From: Beaufortia kweichowensis
Taxonomy: Eukaryota; Chordata; Actinopteri; Cypriniformes; Gastromyzontidae
DNA length: 64,000 bases
Assembly: GCA_019155185.1 (NCBI GenBank)
Contig: CM032801.1
Location: forward strand, 18,587,046-18,651,045
Reading direction: 5' to 3'
In this document: in pieces, positions 45,326 to 55,070 of the stretch
How the letters are laid out: the number at the start of each line of letters is the position of its first letter
How positions within the stretch are numbered: position 1 is the stretch's first letter
Made by a program: the position numbers and the translations under genes
Notes under the pieces: generated by a model
Databases searched by the model: none
Seen by the model: only the letters and a program-made list of their open reading frames with translations
Told to the model about the DNA's origin: nothing

Positions 45326-45769
45326 TGTTACCGTGTGTCAGACGAGACAGAACACGAGAATTCCAAATACAAGTCTTTTACTGAACTTCATCAGTGGAAA
45401 TACAAAAAACTGATACAGACCTCACTTCAGAGGGGAAAAATACAAGCAGGCAAATACTTCATCAGTGGAAATACAAAAAACTGATACAGACCTCACTTCA
45501 GAGGGGAAAAATACAAGCAGGCAGTAAATGCACGGCTGACTGACAGATAACTCGTAAATAACTAACAGGGTTACCACACGTACACAAAATAACAACAATA
45601 CCGGACAACGGAGAACAGAAAACAAACACATTAAATAGAGTCCAGTAATGAGGGATAACAGGTGATGCTGGTTGCGGGGCTGAGTGCAGGTTATAGGGAA
45701 CAGGTGAGCTGGGTGCAATGAAATGTGGGAATTTGAGTCCAGAGGGAGGTGCTGAGTGAAACCGTGACA
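45326..45769 (-). mobile_element. 5' LTR (444 bp) of the truncated minus-strand LTR element
   Basis: On the minus strand the LTR begins TGTCACGG and ends ACGGTAACA, a matched imperfect terminal inverted repeat. It lies directly upstream of the Gag-like ORF. It interrupts the LINE endonuclease/linker frame, which stops at 45,775. No PBS that I can assign follows the LTR end, and no second LTR is present. Confidence 0.8.
45385..45523. repeat. 71-bp direct duplication within the LTR
   Basis: ACTTCATCAGTGGAAATACA and the following sequence occur at 45,385-45,455 and again at 45,456-45,523. They are identical over 68 bases. The recent head-to-tail duplication lies in the R/U5 part of the LTR. Confidence 0.95.
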
Positions 45770-46990
45770 CGGACATAGAGGTGGCTAGCTGTGTAGATGC
45801 AATATTTTCTCTAATCTGCTTGATTTTATTTGCAAAGAATTTCATAAAATCATTACTATCGTGAAGTAGTTTAGCATTTTTTTCTGTTAATTATTTGTTT
45901 TAGTCAGTTTTGCAACTGTATTAAAAAGAAATCGTGGGTTATTTTGATTTTCTGCGATCAACTTGCTGAGATTTGAAGATTTAGCGACTTTTAAAGCCTG
46001 TTTGTACTTGTTAGTGCTCTCTTTCCATGCATCACACCATACCTCTAAGTTCGTAATCCTCCATCTACATTCCATTTTTCTAGCTGCCTTTTTTAGGGCT
46101 GAGGTGTGGTTATTATACCATGGAGCTTGCATTCTTTCTTTAATTCTCTTTAATCTAATTGGAATGCGACAGTTTCTAAAGTACCTGAAAAAGGCTTTGT
46201 TTAATGTTTCTGTTATGGCATCAAGATCTTTATTGTTATTTATTAAATTAAGGGTTTGAGACAGATTCGGAAGATTGTTAATAAAACTATCTTTAGTAGT
46301 AGATATGATTGTTCTGCTTGATCTAAACCGGAGGATGAGGGGGCTTATCTAAAAGTACAGTATATGATATGAGGCAGTGATCTGAGATAGCATCACTCTG
46401 AGGTAGTATTTCTATGTTATTTATATTTAGTCCAAATTATAGAATTAGGTCTAAAGTGTGCTTACATTTATGTGTGGGACCTGACACCTTTTGGCTAACA
46501 CCAAGCGAGTCTAAGATATCCATAAAAGCTATACATAGCACATCTTTTGGGTTATCAATGTGTATATTAAAGTCACCGACGATTAAGGCTCTATCTACAT
46601 TGACTACTAATTCTGATAAAAAATCTGCAAATTCTTTAAGGAAGTCTGCATGATGACCCGGTGGTCTGTAAATAGCAGCCATGATGAAGGGCAAATGTTT
46701 GTTGCGACCGTTTGGAAGTGACATATTTAGCACCATTATTTCAAATGAGTAAAATTTTCTAGATTTAAGATTGAAGTAAAATAGGTTGCTATAGATTGTA
46801 GCAATACTGCCACCTCTACCCTTCAGACGAGGCTCATGCTTGTAGTAGTAGTCTTGTGGGGTAGATTCATTCAGACTGATAAAATCATCTGTTTTAAGCC
46901 ATGTTTCTGTCAGGCACAGCGCATCTAAATTGTGGTCTGTAATAATTTCATTGACAATATATTCTTTATTGGAAAGCGACCTGATATTAA
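45770..46990 (-). pseudogene. LINE apurinic-type endonuclease domain and linker, minus strand
   Basis: From 46,990 leftwards the minus strand reads GLLNIRSLSNKEYIVNEIIT, ALCLTETWL, GRGGSIATIY, FIMAAIYRPPGHHADFLKEF, ALIVGDFNIHIDNPKD, and VSGPTHKCKHTLDLIL. These are the N, E, YRPP, GDFN-H and T-H...LDLI motifs of the APE-like endonuclease of Jockey-superfamily LINEs, in order. After a few stops the linker (APWYNNHTSALKKAARKMEC and LIAENQNNPRFLFNTVAKL) follows. The frame ends at the LTR insertion (45,769). The RT half is probably the fragment at 42,300-42,597. Confidence 0.9.
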
Positions 46991-47148
46991 GCAGGCCGAA
47001 TTTTTACTTTTTTGTAGCATCTGTTTGTGGATTGTTTTCTAGTTTAATATTAATTAGATTTGTGTATTTTGGTTTAGAGTATGCTATATGTTTGTTTGTT
47101 CGGGAAACAGACACAGTCTCTATATGTTGATATGTGGGTTGTAAAAAC

Positions 47149-47997
47149 TCACATATCAAAAAAATGTGTGTCTTCAGACTCGCTGTTATCCAGGACATGC
47201 TTCTGTAGAGCAAATGTTGCACAGCAAGGGCTACACGTTGTTCCGAAGGGTAGAACTTGCCATTCGTACACGTCTGGTGCTTTGTCTCTCTGAAGATCTC
47301 TCCAAATGAATCTCAGCAGTGGTTTGTCTTCAGGTAAAAGGAGTACCTGGTGGAACACCCCACGAATGTCACTACTAATGGCGATGGAATGTTCTCAAAA
47401 ATGCAGGAGAACTGCCAGCAGAGAAGGACTAAGTGGTGGACCTGGGAGCAAGTACTCATTCAGGTTGTAGCCTTGGTAGGCGAATGAGCAGTTGAAGACG
47501 ACCCTTTTCTTTTCATTGTGCTCCACCAGGTGATGTGGAATGTACCAGCTCTCTCTGGAATAGTCCACCTGTTCAGGAGGGAGTTTTGTGATGTAGCCAG
47601 CTTGTTGTAACCTGACTATCTCCTCTTGGTAGGCTGCTGCTTGATCAGGTTTCTTGTTAAGCCGATTCTCTATTCCCCTTAATTGTGACAGGACCGCTTC
47701 TTTGGGTGCATGTAGACATGGCATACCTTTGGCACGTAGAAGAGGGGTGGCATAGCACTGGATTCCGTTCACCTCCACTCTCACTATTTTGTCTTGCAAA
47801 TGTTGGATGCACTCTTGATCTTGTCTTGACCTTGTCAGTACCTTCTTGTTCTGATATGGAAGAGTGTCCATTTTCCACAGTTTCTCCACATTTGCATAAG
47901 GATCGTTACTGGGCTGCAAGCTTGTGAAGAGACATTGCTGTGGGAAAAGTCTGCTGGTCAGTTTCTGTGCTGGGCCTTGTATGTCCATCCTAGACAT
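47149..47997 (-). pseudogene. BEL/Pao reverse transcriptase, N-terminal half
   Basis: The frame reads LWKMDTLPYQNKKVLTRSRQ, RLQQAGYITKLPPEQVD, SWYIPHHLVEHNEKKRVVFN, then LNEYLLPGPPLSPSL. After a shift near 47,390 it reads KPLLRFIWRDL and EWQVLPFGTTCSPCCATFAL. These are the fingers and palm start of Pao-type RT. Sequence ends just before the expected catalytic DD box, so the enzyme is truncated. Confidence 0.88.
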
Positions 47998-47999
47998 GT

Positions 48000-48755
48000 T
48001 CTCACAGCAGCAGGGCCACCAGGAGGACCCAGTCTAACTGGTTCAATCGGCGTGATTAGGTGAGGGCAGTCAGAGCCAATGAGAACCACTGGTTTCACTT
48101 TGTGAAGGTGCTGTAGTGGCAGGCCAGCAAGATGTTTGTACCTTTTCTGGAGAACCTTGACTGGATGTGTGTGTTCTGCTAAGCCCAGGCTGTTGGCTGT
48201 GAAGGCCCTCCATATTCTGAAGGGTTTCCTTGGGTTAGCTACTGAAGACACAGTGAAGGTCACAGCCACCCCGTGTATGGTCTGAAATTGTCTTGCCTGA
48301 CTGTACGAAAAACCAAGTCCTCTGGCTGTCCTTTCAGATTCAACTTCTGGACTGCTTCGTGTAGGATAATGGTCCGTTCTGACCCATCGTCCAGAATTGC
48401 ATATGCATCCATGGATCTGTTGCCATTTTGGAGCAGAACTTTTGTTACCTTCAGCAGAAATTTTGTTGTCACAAGTTGGGCCGATCCACATACAAGACCA
48501 CACTGGCTGGAACTCCTTCTTCTGTGGCTCTACTTTGTTCATTTTTACATTGTGTAGTGCCTGCAGATGTTTTCCTGTTGCAAGTTGGACAGAGGGTTTT
48601 ATGCTGCAATTGGCAGCATAATGACCACGCCCACAGCGCCAGCATCTATTTTGGCCTTTAATCCAAGTCACTTTCTGTTCCTTGCTGAGCAGCTTGAAGT
48701 TCTCACAGCCATTCAAGAAATGTCTGTTGTTGTCACAGTATGGACAGTAAGCATT
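48000..48755 (-). pseudogene. BEL/Pao zinc knuckle and retropepsin-like protease
   Basis: Minus strand: CPYCDNNRHFLNGC, then CWRCGRGHYAANC (a CX2CX3HX4C knuckle). After a frame change AYAILDDGSERTIIL appears at about 48,410-48,360, the D-D-G-S active site of the BEL protease (peptidase A17/DUF1758 type). The original frame then resumes with PVVLIGSDCPHLITP, near the protease end. The switch between two frames shows at least two indels. Confidence 0.85.
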
Positions 48756-50090
48756 CACCCCTTTTCTCTTAGCAGCAGCTGATTTGGGTGGATGAACTGG
48801 TGGTACAGGTCTGGCCTTCGGGTTCTCTGTACCAAGGAGGATGGTAGTAGGTTCTGAGGTTGCTTAGAGTCTCTCCTCATCTCCCTTTTCTGCACTGATG
48901 AAACTTTTGGCAGACTAGTATAGTCAGCCTGCTCCTCCTGCACCTGCAGCTCGTACTCAAGCCAATCTGCAAAGTCCAATAAGGTGGGGATGGTGATACG
49001 AAGAGGGTGAGTGTACCTCCTGAAACTGGACCTGAGGTCATGTGGCAGTTTACTCATCAACCTGGAGACATGTGACCCACACTCCAGCTCAACATTAGCG
49101 TCTGAGAGTCTGCCACCAGAAGTGCTTCCTCTAGTTTCAGGTGGTCAGTGAGGATCTGGTACTTGAACTGTTCTGTTGCATCCTCAGGTAGAATGTTCTG
49201 TAAGCTATCCTCAGTCTAGAGAACTTTCAGGATCAGGGGCTGTTAAGAAGGGATGGTTGGAGCAGGGCCTCTGTGCGTTTTCTCTCCTGTGTGGGCCGGA
49301 GGCTGGTAATGAACTTGCCTGTAGTCTGTGTGAGCAGGTGACATCCGCTCCTGCCTTGGGGTCTCCGAACTCCTGACTGGACTTGAGATGGAATGTGCTG
49401 GGGAATGAGGGTACCTGGGTTGAGGTGGAGTCACTGTAATATACTTGTGGTGGTACTCTCTTAGGCACTGAGGAAGAAATGTCCATGTTCCTAAAATGCT
49501 CAGCTATTCCAGGGTACTCATCCATTGTAGCTGCGCTCTGTTCTCTCATGACAGTAGGTGGCTTTGTCCATGGGGCAGGAGTCGGGGCCGGGGACCTTTG
49601 TGGGGTCTCGAGGCTCACCACTGGAGTAAAGGGACCTTGAGGCGGTACTGGTGAAGTCACTGGCCTAGAGGGGCTTCCTTTTCTTCCTTAATACTTTGAA
49701 GTTTGTGGCCGTAACATGGCATTCTGTTGGGCATGGCTCCTGTAATGCTGAGATGATCTCTGGAATCTGGCTGGCTTGACGTTGCAGGTCTGCATTCTCT
49801 TGTCTCATCTCCTGCAACAAGTCTGTAAGCTCTACTTCCCTTTCCCCTCGCCCGTCAGATGCACTTGGCCATTCGTCTCTCAGTATCCATTAATTACGTT
49901 CGAAATCTTGACTGACTTGATGTGGTATGTCCTACTGTACTTGGTGATTGTACTCTGCTTTGACTGTGGCCTGGGTGTGGCTGTCGATGCTGCAATGGCT
50001 CTCACCAAGCTCATAGTCTGCTAAATGAGATGGTGGGTTAATCCGTCTTCGTGGACGCACAACGGGCACTTCCTTCTCAGGCTGAGACAT
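48755..50090 (-). pseudogene. BEL/Pao Gag
   Basis: The minus-strand start at 50,090-50,088 gives MSQPEKEVPVVRPRRRINPP. A coiled segment follows (ELTDLLQEMRQENADLQRQ near 49,800), then a Pro-rich stretch (49,660-49,240), then MSKLPHDLRSSFRRYTHPLR and LLDFADWLEYELQVQEEQAD (49,050-48,940), typical of the DUF1759-type Gag of BEL elements. Several stops and shifts break it (near 49,890, 49,670 and 49,200). Confidence 0.8.
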
Positions 50091-50097
50091 TCACCGA

Positions 50098-50114
50098 TCC
50101 GGCTCGAAGGACCA
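50098..50114 (-). promoter_or_regulatory. Primer binding site, tRNA-Tyr type
   Basis: The minus strand reads TGGTCCTTCGAGCCGGA, complementary to the 3' end of vertebrate tRNA-Tyr including CCA over 17 bases. It directly abuts the LTR end. The tRNA assignment rests on recalled tRNA sequence. Confidence 0.8.
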
Positions 50115-50921
50115 TGAAATATCTTGTGGATTTGAACTCTATTGCTAGTCCGTGAAGGCTACAGTTTGTCCGGTGAGAACAATGATGTCTTACTTAGATT
50201 ATCCAAATTGTCTTTATTGAATGTGCATAGATGTGTGGTTCTGAAAATATAGAATACAAACATAAGTATAAATATGAATATGAATACAAAACACAATGCA
50301 GCTTTAATAAAGCTTATTTAAACTGACTGTTCAATGGGGATAAATGTAACAGGTAATATTACAATGTAGTAAACTAAGAAGTAGAAATGAGTGTCAGTAC
50401 AAAGCATTATACAAAGTATGTGTGTGCGTTAAACTCTGCATGAACTGTTCACGTGAGCATCCCTGCTGCGCGATTCTAGAGCGCATGTGCGCTATCTGAG
50501 ATGCGGCCGCGCATCCTTGTTTATCAGGACTAAATATACATAAACCAAGAGTAAATAACATGAATAATACTGAATAGCAGAGAACAATCACGTAAACAAT
50601 ATTAAATGTAAACACGTGTATAGGTGGAATAGCGTTTATCTATACAATTGCAGAGAATGCGCAGTAAGTATATGATAACTTACGGTGTGATGCACGCATA
50701 AATGATAAAACTCCTCCGGTTTGGATTATCACACTTTACTTTAACTAAAAACTAAAAAATCTACAATATTTAACCGATCTTCTTTTGCCATTATCATCCA
50801 CCTGCTCTCTTCTCTGTCACTTCGCGAACTCCGATGGAAAAGTTTAGGAATAGCCCATTTCACGCTGGATGACAGGGTTGACTGGAAGAGTCCATTGTGT
50901 TAAAGGGGAACACATTCTACA
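50115..50921 (-). mobile_element. 5' LTR (807 bp) of the BEL/Pao element
   Basis: TG...CA ends: the minus strand begins TGTAGAATGTGTTCCCC and ends GATATTTCA, adjoining the primer site. Minus-strand AATAAA lies at 50,218-50,213. CG-rich sequence near 50,460-50,510 includes a palindromic GCGCATGTGCGC run. Confidence 0.85.
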
Positions 50922-51569
50922 TTCCTTCTCTGGTAATGTTAATCAGAATGACGCTTCACGTAGAAAGTGCACCAATGTACAAACAGGGTGCCTTTTCCAG
51001 ACTTCAAAATAAAGGCATGTGTGGTAAGAAATGTAAACACTTTTGTAAAAAAAAATAAGAATACAATGTCCACATTAAATATGCAGCGAGAATTATTAGT
51101 CAACCAAAGCAAACAAATAAAAATAGTTTTTTAGTAACATTTGGCTCAAGTTCCATAATAAAGTCCTTTTTTGTGAAAGCCTTTCGCAAGTATTCTGTGG
51201 CAACACTGCCCTCTATGGCCGGGGGTAAAGGTGACATCTCACTTCAGTGATTGGGAGAATTAATGGTCATTTACATTAACTGAGAAAAAACCTAAAGGCG
51301 GTTGGCCTTTGTACGAGGCAACGGTGCATAAAGTTGCAGGTTATTTCTGAACTTTATTATAATTCACACATTGCACGGAGAATCAATTTAAAATAATCGC
51401 TGAACTGCATGAGCCATTTATATACCAAGCTACTGATCACTGTGATATTCACGTGTTTAACTGTTAGGTTTTGTTGTTGTTTTAACATTACTATTATTAC
51501 TGCATTATTGTGTTAGTTGCATTTTCCTGTTCTCATTTCCATGTTCATGTTTTAAGACTTAACTTCTGA
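50922..51569. other. No feature recognised
   Basis: This AT-rich stretch between the BEL LTR and the exon-like segment shows no ORF over 60 codons, no repeat match to the rest of the window and no LTR or TIR that I can see. It may be host intergenic or intronic DNA. Confidence 0.5.
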
Positions 51570-51588
51570 GTAGATTCTTACACTGCAG

Positions 51589-51794
51589 TGCATCGTTCTA
51601 AGATCTTTAAATGTTTGTTATGTGAGAATAATATTTTAAAAGAATGCGCTTTTAGCTGTCAGACACATGTAGTGGAAAAATACAATATTTGCCTTTTGTG
51701 GTGTGCTAGAACTAATACAATAATACTCAGAAGTAAAGTTAAAATATCTAAAATTGATGCCAATGTAAAGTTGCAGGATATTCAATCCCTGTCA
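51589..51794 (+). other. Exon-like segment 1 with Cys/His-rich reading frame
   Basis: An open frame from 51,570 reads TAVHRSKIFKCLLCENN and ECAFSCQTHVVEK, a C-x2-C ... C ... H arrangement resembling a degenerate C2H2 finger. A possible acceptor (cttacactgcag) precedes it and a good donor (gtatgt) follows at 51,795. The protein is unknown to me. It may be a real host exon or chance; the start at an acceptor, and not at an ATG, is my choice. Confidence 0.3.
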
Positions 51795-51816
51795 GTATGT
51801 GTGTTAATATTTTAAA

Positions 51817-51852
51817 TACTGTCAATACTTATTAGGATAAGTATTGACAGTA
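51817..51852. repeat. Perfect 16-bp hairpin with 4-base loop
   Basis: TACTGTCAATACTTAT, loop tagg, then ATAAGTATTGACAGTA. All 16 arm pairs match. A further tcaatacttat follows at 51,863. It lies in the presumed intron just after exon-like segment 1. Confidence 0.97.
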
Positions 51853-52020
51853 ATACAGATATCAATACTTATTGTGGGTGCATAAAGCTTACACTTTCAA
51901 GACTGTGCACTACACTAAGGGTTTAGAAAATATTGTCAGCCTATGTTGTTGTCATGGTCATAGCCCTAGTTGTGTCTTCTGTTTTACATTCTACAATTTG
52001 TATTCCTCTTTTTCCCACAG

Positions 52021-52183
52021 AGAGACAGTCCACCTAGAAAAAATAGGAGGACACAACATCAGTCCAGTCCACAACTTATCAAAAGTGCAGAAAATGCATA
52101 AGTTTGTTGAAGAGGAGACCAGTAATGACGGGCCACCTAACCCCAAAAAGGTTCGAGACCCAAAACATGCATCTGTATTGTAA
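52021..52183 (+). other. Exon-like segment 2
   Basis: It follows a textbook acceptor (attcctctttttcccacag, ending at 52,020). Two frames are open after it. One gives ETVHLEKIGGHNISPVHNL and runs to a stop at 52,183. The frame in phase with segment 1 gives RDSPPRKNRRTQHQSS and stops at about 52,100. I cannot decide which is used or whether it is a real exon. Confidence 0.3.
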
Positions 52184-52618
52184 ATGTTAAAAAAATTGGC
52201 TGCCCAGTGCCCACTATGAAATTGAGGCTTAAAAGAGATAAAATTAAAGTCATTATTACTGACTTGCAAGTAAATACTAAAATTAGAAATTAAATACTTT
52301 AAATGAATCATCAATCAAATGAATCAAGAGTATCTAATAATCTACAACTTTACCTAGATCTTAAAACGTAAAGCTTATATAAAAGTCTGCATATCTGTTT
52401 ACTTGTAAATCTCAACTTTTGATTGCTGATCATCTAGTTCTTGGAAATGGAGGCAGATAAATTCAAAGAGAGTGATATTATAATTTTATTTTTTCAGCTC
52501 TTTGTTTTTAATGTTTTGTCTCATGTTCTAATTTTTTGTTTTGTTTTATAAAGAGGCAAACTACTGATGGAAATTAGGACAGGGATCTTTTGGAGAAAAT
52601 AAAATTACACCATGGAAC

Positions 52619-52929
52619 TGTTACAGCCTCACGTTTCCCCAGGACTCCATTGCCCACAATCCCTTGCACTCCACGCACCTGTTTCCTATCACCCATCATT
52701 GGTTATTCACTGTCACCCTTATCAAGAACTTTTATTTTATTTTTTTACTATTATTTAAGCTCTGTGTTTTCCCGTGTTCCTTGTCTTGCGTTGATAAAGT
52801 TAGCTGGTGTTTGTTTAAAGGTATCGTGTTATGGTCCATTGGATGTATTCCTGTTTTGTTCCAAGTAAAAGTATTCTTGAAGATTTCCTGTCTCCTCGTA
52901 TCCTGTGTATGCACGGTACCCCGGTAACA
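52619..52929 (+). mobile_element. Solo LTR (311 bp), TSD ggaac
   Basis: TGTTACAG...GGTAACA ends are flanked by the perfect 5-base repeat ggaac (52,614-52,618 and 52,930-52,934). The ends resemble those of the LTR at 45,326-45,769, suggesting the same superfamily. Removal joins caccatggaac to agtttctcc and keeps a frame open across the site. Confidence 0.93.
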
Positions 52930-53152
52930 GGAACAGTTTCTCCACCTTCACCTACCCCATCTTCTGCTTCACATTCTTCTGCACCACCGCTTCCTGACTG
53001 TCCACCTTCACCTGCCTCATCATCATTTGCATTACCTTCACCTACCTCACCTTCTCCTGATCCTCCTTTGCCAGACATCATAGTACAATTAAAGTCAGAA
53101 AATGAAGCCCTCAAACTGGAATTAGAGAACCTAAAAACAATTGTTGTCAGTC
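52930..53152 (+). other. Exon-like segment 3: Ser/Pro-rich stretch and coiled coil
   Basis: The open frame reads VSPPSPTPSSASHSSAPPLP, repeated PSP motifs, then IIVQLKSENEALKLELENLK, a clear leucine-heptad coiled coil. A strong donor (gtaagtg) follows at 53,153. The frame continues leftwards through the solo LTR site as LLEKIKLHHG and reaches a stop at about 52,575. Product unknown. The donor and the non-repetitive composition favour a real or recently lost host exon. Confidence 0.35.
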
Positions 53153-53203
53153 GTAAGTGTTTATTAAAATAATTCCAAATATGTATAAACTACTTTTAAA
53201 GGT

Positions 53204-53816
53204 TGTAGAGACTTGGCCGGGCCAAATGTTGGATTTCTTTAAGGGATCATAAAGTTAGACAACAAACAAATTCCTAGGGGAGGAGTCCACAACAGAACCC
53301 CTTTTGGCTCCAGAAAGTCTGGGTTAAGTGATGAACTGCCGGTTGTCACTTAACTCAGTAGGACAGTTATGGCACCTCTCTGGCCTTCCCCAGAGAGGGT
53401 GACCCCCAGCTCAACTCCCTGAGATTCTCCAGGCCCCCCTGAAGATTTGCAGAGAGGACTAGAGAAGTACATTCCAAACACCTCAAAGAGACTCTCTAGG
53501 ATGAGCAGGACTAAACTGCCCAATTTGTATCTATATATATATATCTATGTGTGTATTCCTCCATAATCACTTGATACCCTGCCATAGTTATTGCATGCAT
53601 TTCAGTGTCATTTGAAGTTTAACTGTTATTTCATGGCAGATGAATGAATAACTATTGTTCTTACTTCACTTCTCTTTCGTGTGTGGTATCAAAATGATCC
53701 ACAAATTATTTCCTAAATAATGATGCACAGTACATAGTCATGGCGTGCATCATACTCAATTTACAATAAGTTTATGTGTTCGGTGCAAACAGGACATAAA
53801 CCATACCTGTGTAAAT
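53204..53816 (+). mobile_element. Partial long LTR, copy B
   Basis: It starts TGTAGAGACTTGGCCGGGCC and matches copy C (from 55,071) almost base for base for 610 bases, then stops abruptly after tacctgtgtaaat. Copies A and C continue for about 850-900 bases more. The right part is deleted, so no target duplication can be checked. Confidence 0.92.
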
Positions 53817-54548
53817 ACAGGAAACTGTGAGTATGCTGTTTGCCAAACCACTACTGTAGTAACGGCTGTTGTAGCAATGTCTCCAAGGATCTGTTCATAC
53901 CTGTGAACCAAAATGAAATATTTAAACCTTATTCAGAATAAATAATCAATATTTAATATATTTATCCTTGAAACATTCTGATCTGGCTATGTTTTCATGT
54001 TTTAATTATCTATATTTGATTCTTAAAATCTGAAGGATTTTAATCTGTGGTATGGTTATACCACATCATTTTTATTGTTACACAAGGCTTTCTGGTGCAA
54101 CATCTCAGAAAATTATTTGACACAAAGCTAACCAAGTACGATTGTTTTTCATACGACCCTCGCTTATAAATAAGCTAAAACTGTTATCCAAGCATTTATA
54201 GCCTCCAGATTACTGTAACCAGAAGAATTACTATAACTGCATGTACCTTCAACTTCACTTTCACTTTTGAACTGCTGGATCCCTCACAGCTTAAAGTTTC
54301 TTGGTTTTAACAACAGGTTATTTCCCAGATGTTTCAGAGTGAGCACTTTTTTTACATGACATTTTGCATGAAATCTGACTCATGATCTCTCTATTCATAT
54401 TAAAAGTTATTAATATAAGTGTACTATTGTTAATCTAGGTAAAAGCAACAATTTTGAACACTGGTGTTTTATGTACTTGCTGAATAATTGATTGTTTTTT
54501 AACCAAAGCAAGTTACAAATTGCAGCATTAAGTTCAGGCTTTTGCTGT
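53817..54548. other. No feature recognised
   Basis: About 730 bases of AT-rich sequence follow the truncated LTR. I see no long ORF, tandem repeat or element end. A short pyrimidine-rich stretch ending cctcacag lies near 54,275-54,290 but has no convincing exon behind it. Confidence 0.5.
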
Positions 54549-55070
54549 TTATGGCAGGGAGTTTAGCACCATGGGCTCTAAGGTCTGGAATAAGATGGAA
54601 TAAACATTAAAGACTTTACATACACGCACAAAATGACGGTTAGCACAGCACAACATTCTAAAGCCTTTGTTTTGATAATGTCTTGTCTGAAAATAATAAT
54701 AGAATTTAAACAAAGACGTGTGTGTGGACCTGGCTCTCTCCGACATATTGCCTGTGTTTGTCTGTTGTAGTCATTGCTGTAAATGCATCATCACTGTGCT
54801 CATACACAGTGTGCAACTTAAAACCTTTTTTTATGATGTCAAGTGTTTGTGGAAGAGGTGTGTTTTTAACTGTTTCTTAAAAGAGGTGAGGGTTGTGGCA
54901 GATTGGATTGCGATAGGGAGATAATTCCACAAGCAGGGGATAGAGAAAGAGAAAGAACGAGAGAGAGATTTAGTGCCCTTCTGTGAGGGTACCACCAGTC
55001 GACGTTCATTCACTGAGCGCAGGGTTCTGGATGGGTTGTAGATGCGTAGAAGAGAGTCAAAGTATGAGGG
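54549..55070 (-). pseudogene. LINE ORF2 C-terminus and 3' region, minus strand
   Basis: The minus strand from 55,070 reads PSYFDSLLRIYNPSRTLRSV, then NERRLVVPSQKGTKSLSRSF and SFSIPCLWNYLPIAI, ending KTHLFHKHLTS with a stop at 54,831. This is the conserved C-terminal tail of L2/CR1-like LINE ORF2. The frame continues beyond the nested insertions at 62,132-62,358. The remaining bases to 54,549 are probably 3' untranslated. Confidence 0.85.

Larger units (their letters stand above)
47150..50921 (-). mobile_element. BEL/Pao retrotransposon, 5' half, minus strand
   Basis: Reading right to left there is a 5' LTR (50,921-50,115), a primer site (50,114-50,098), gag, a retropepsin-like protease and the first part of the RT, stopping near 47,150. 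The rest of RT, RNase H, integrase and the 3' LTR are missing, replaced by LINE sequence. The order gag-protease-RT with Pao-type RT motifs is diagnostic of BEL/Pao. Confidence 0.9.

Noticed and set aside
44694..45413. 239-residue plus-strand ORF
   Set aside because: It lies antisense to the Gag-like ORF with its ALEFPDS and KMAAPE repeats and runs into the LTR; it is a shadow frame.
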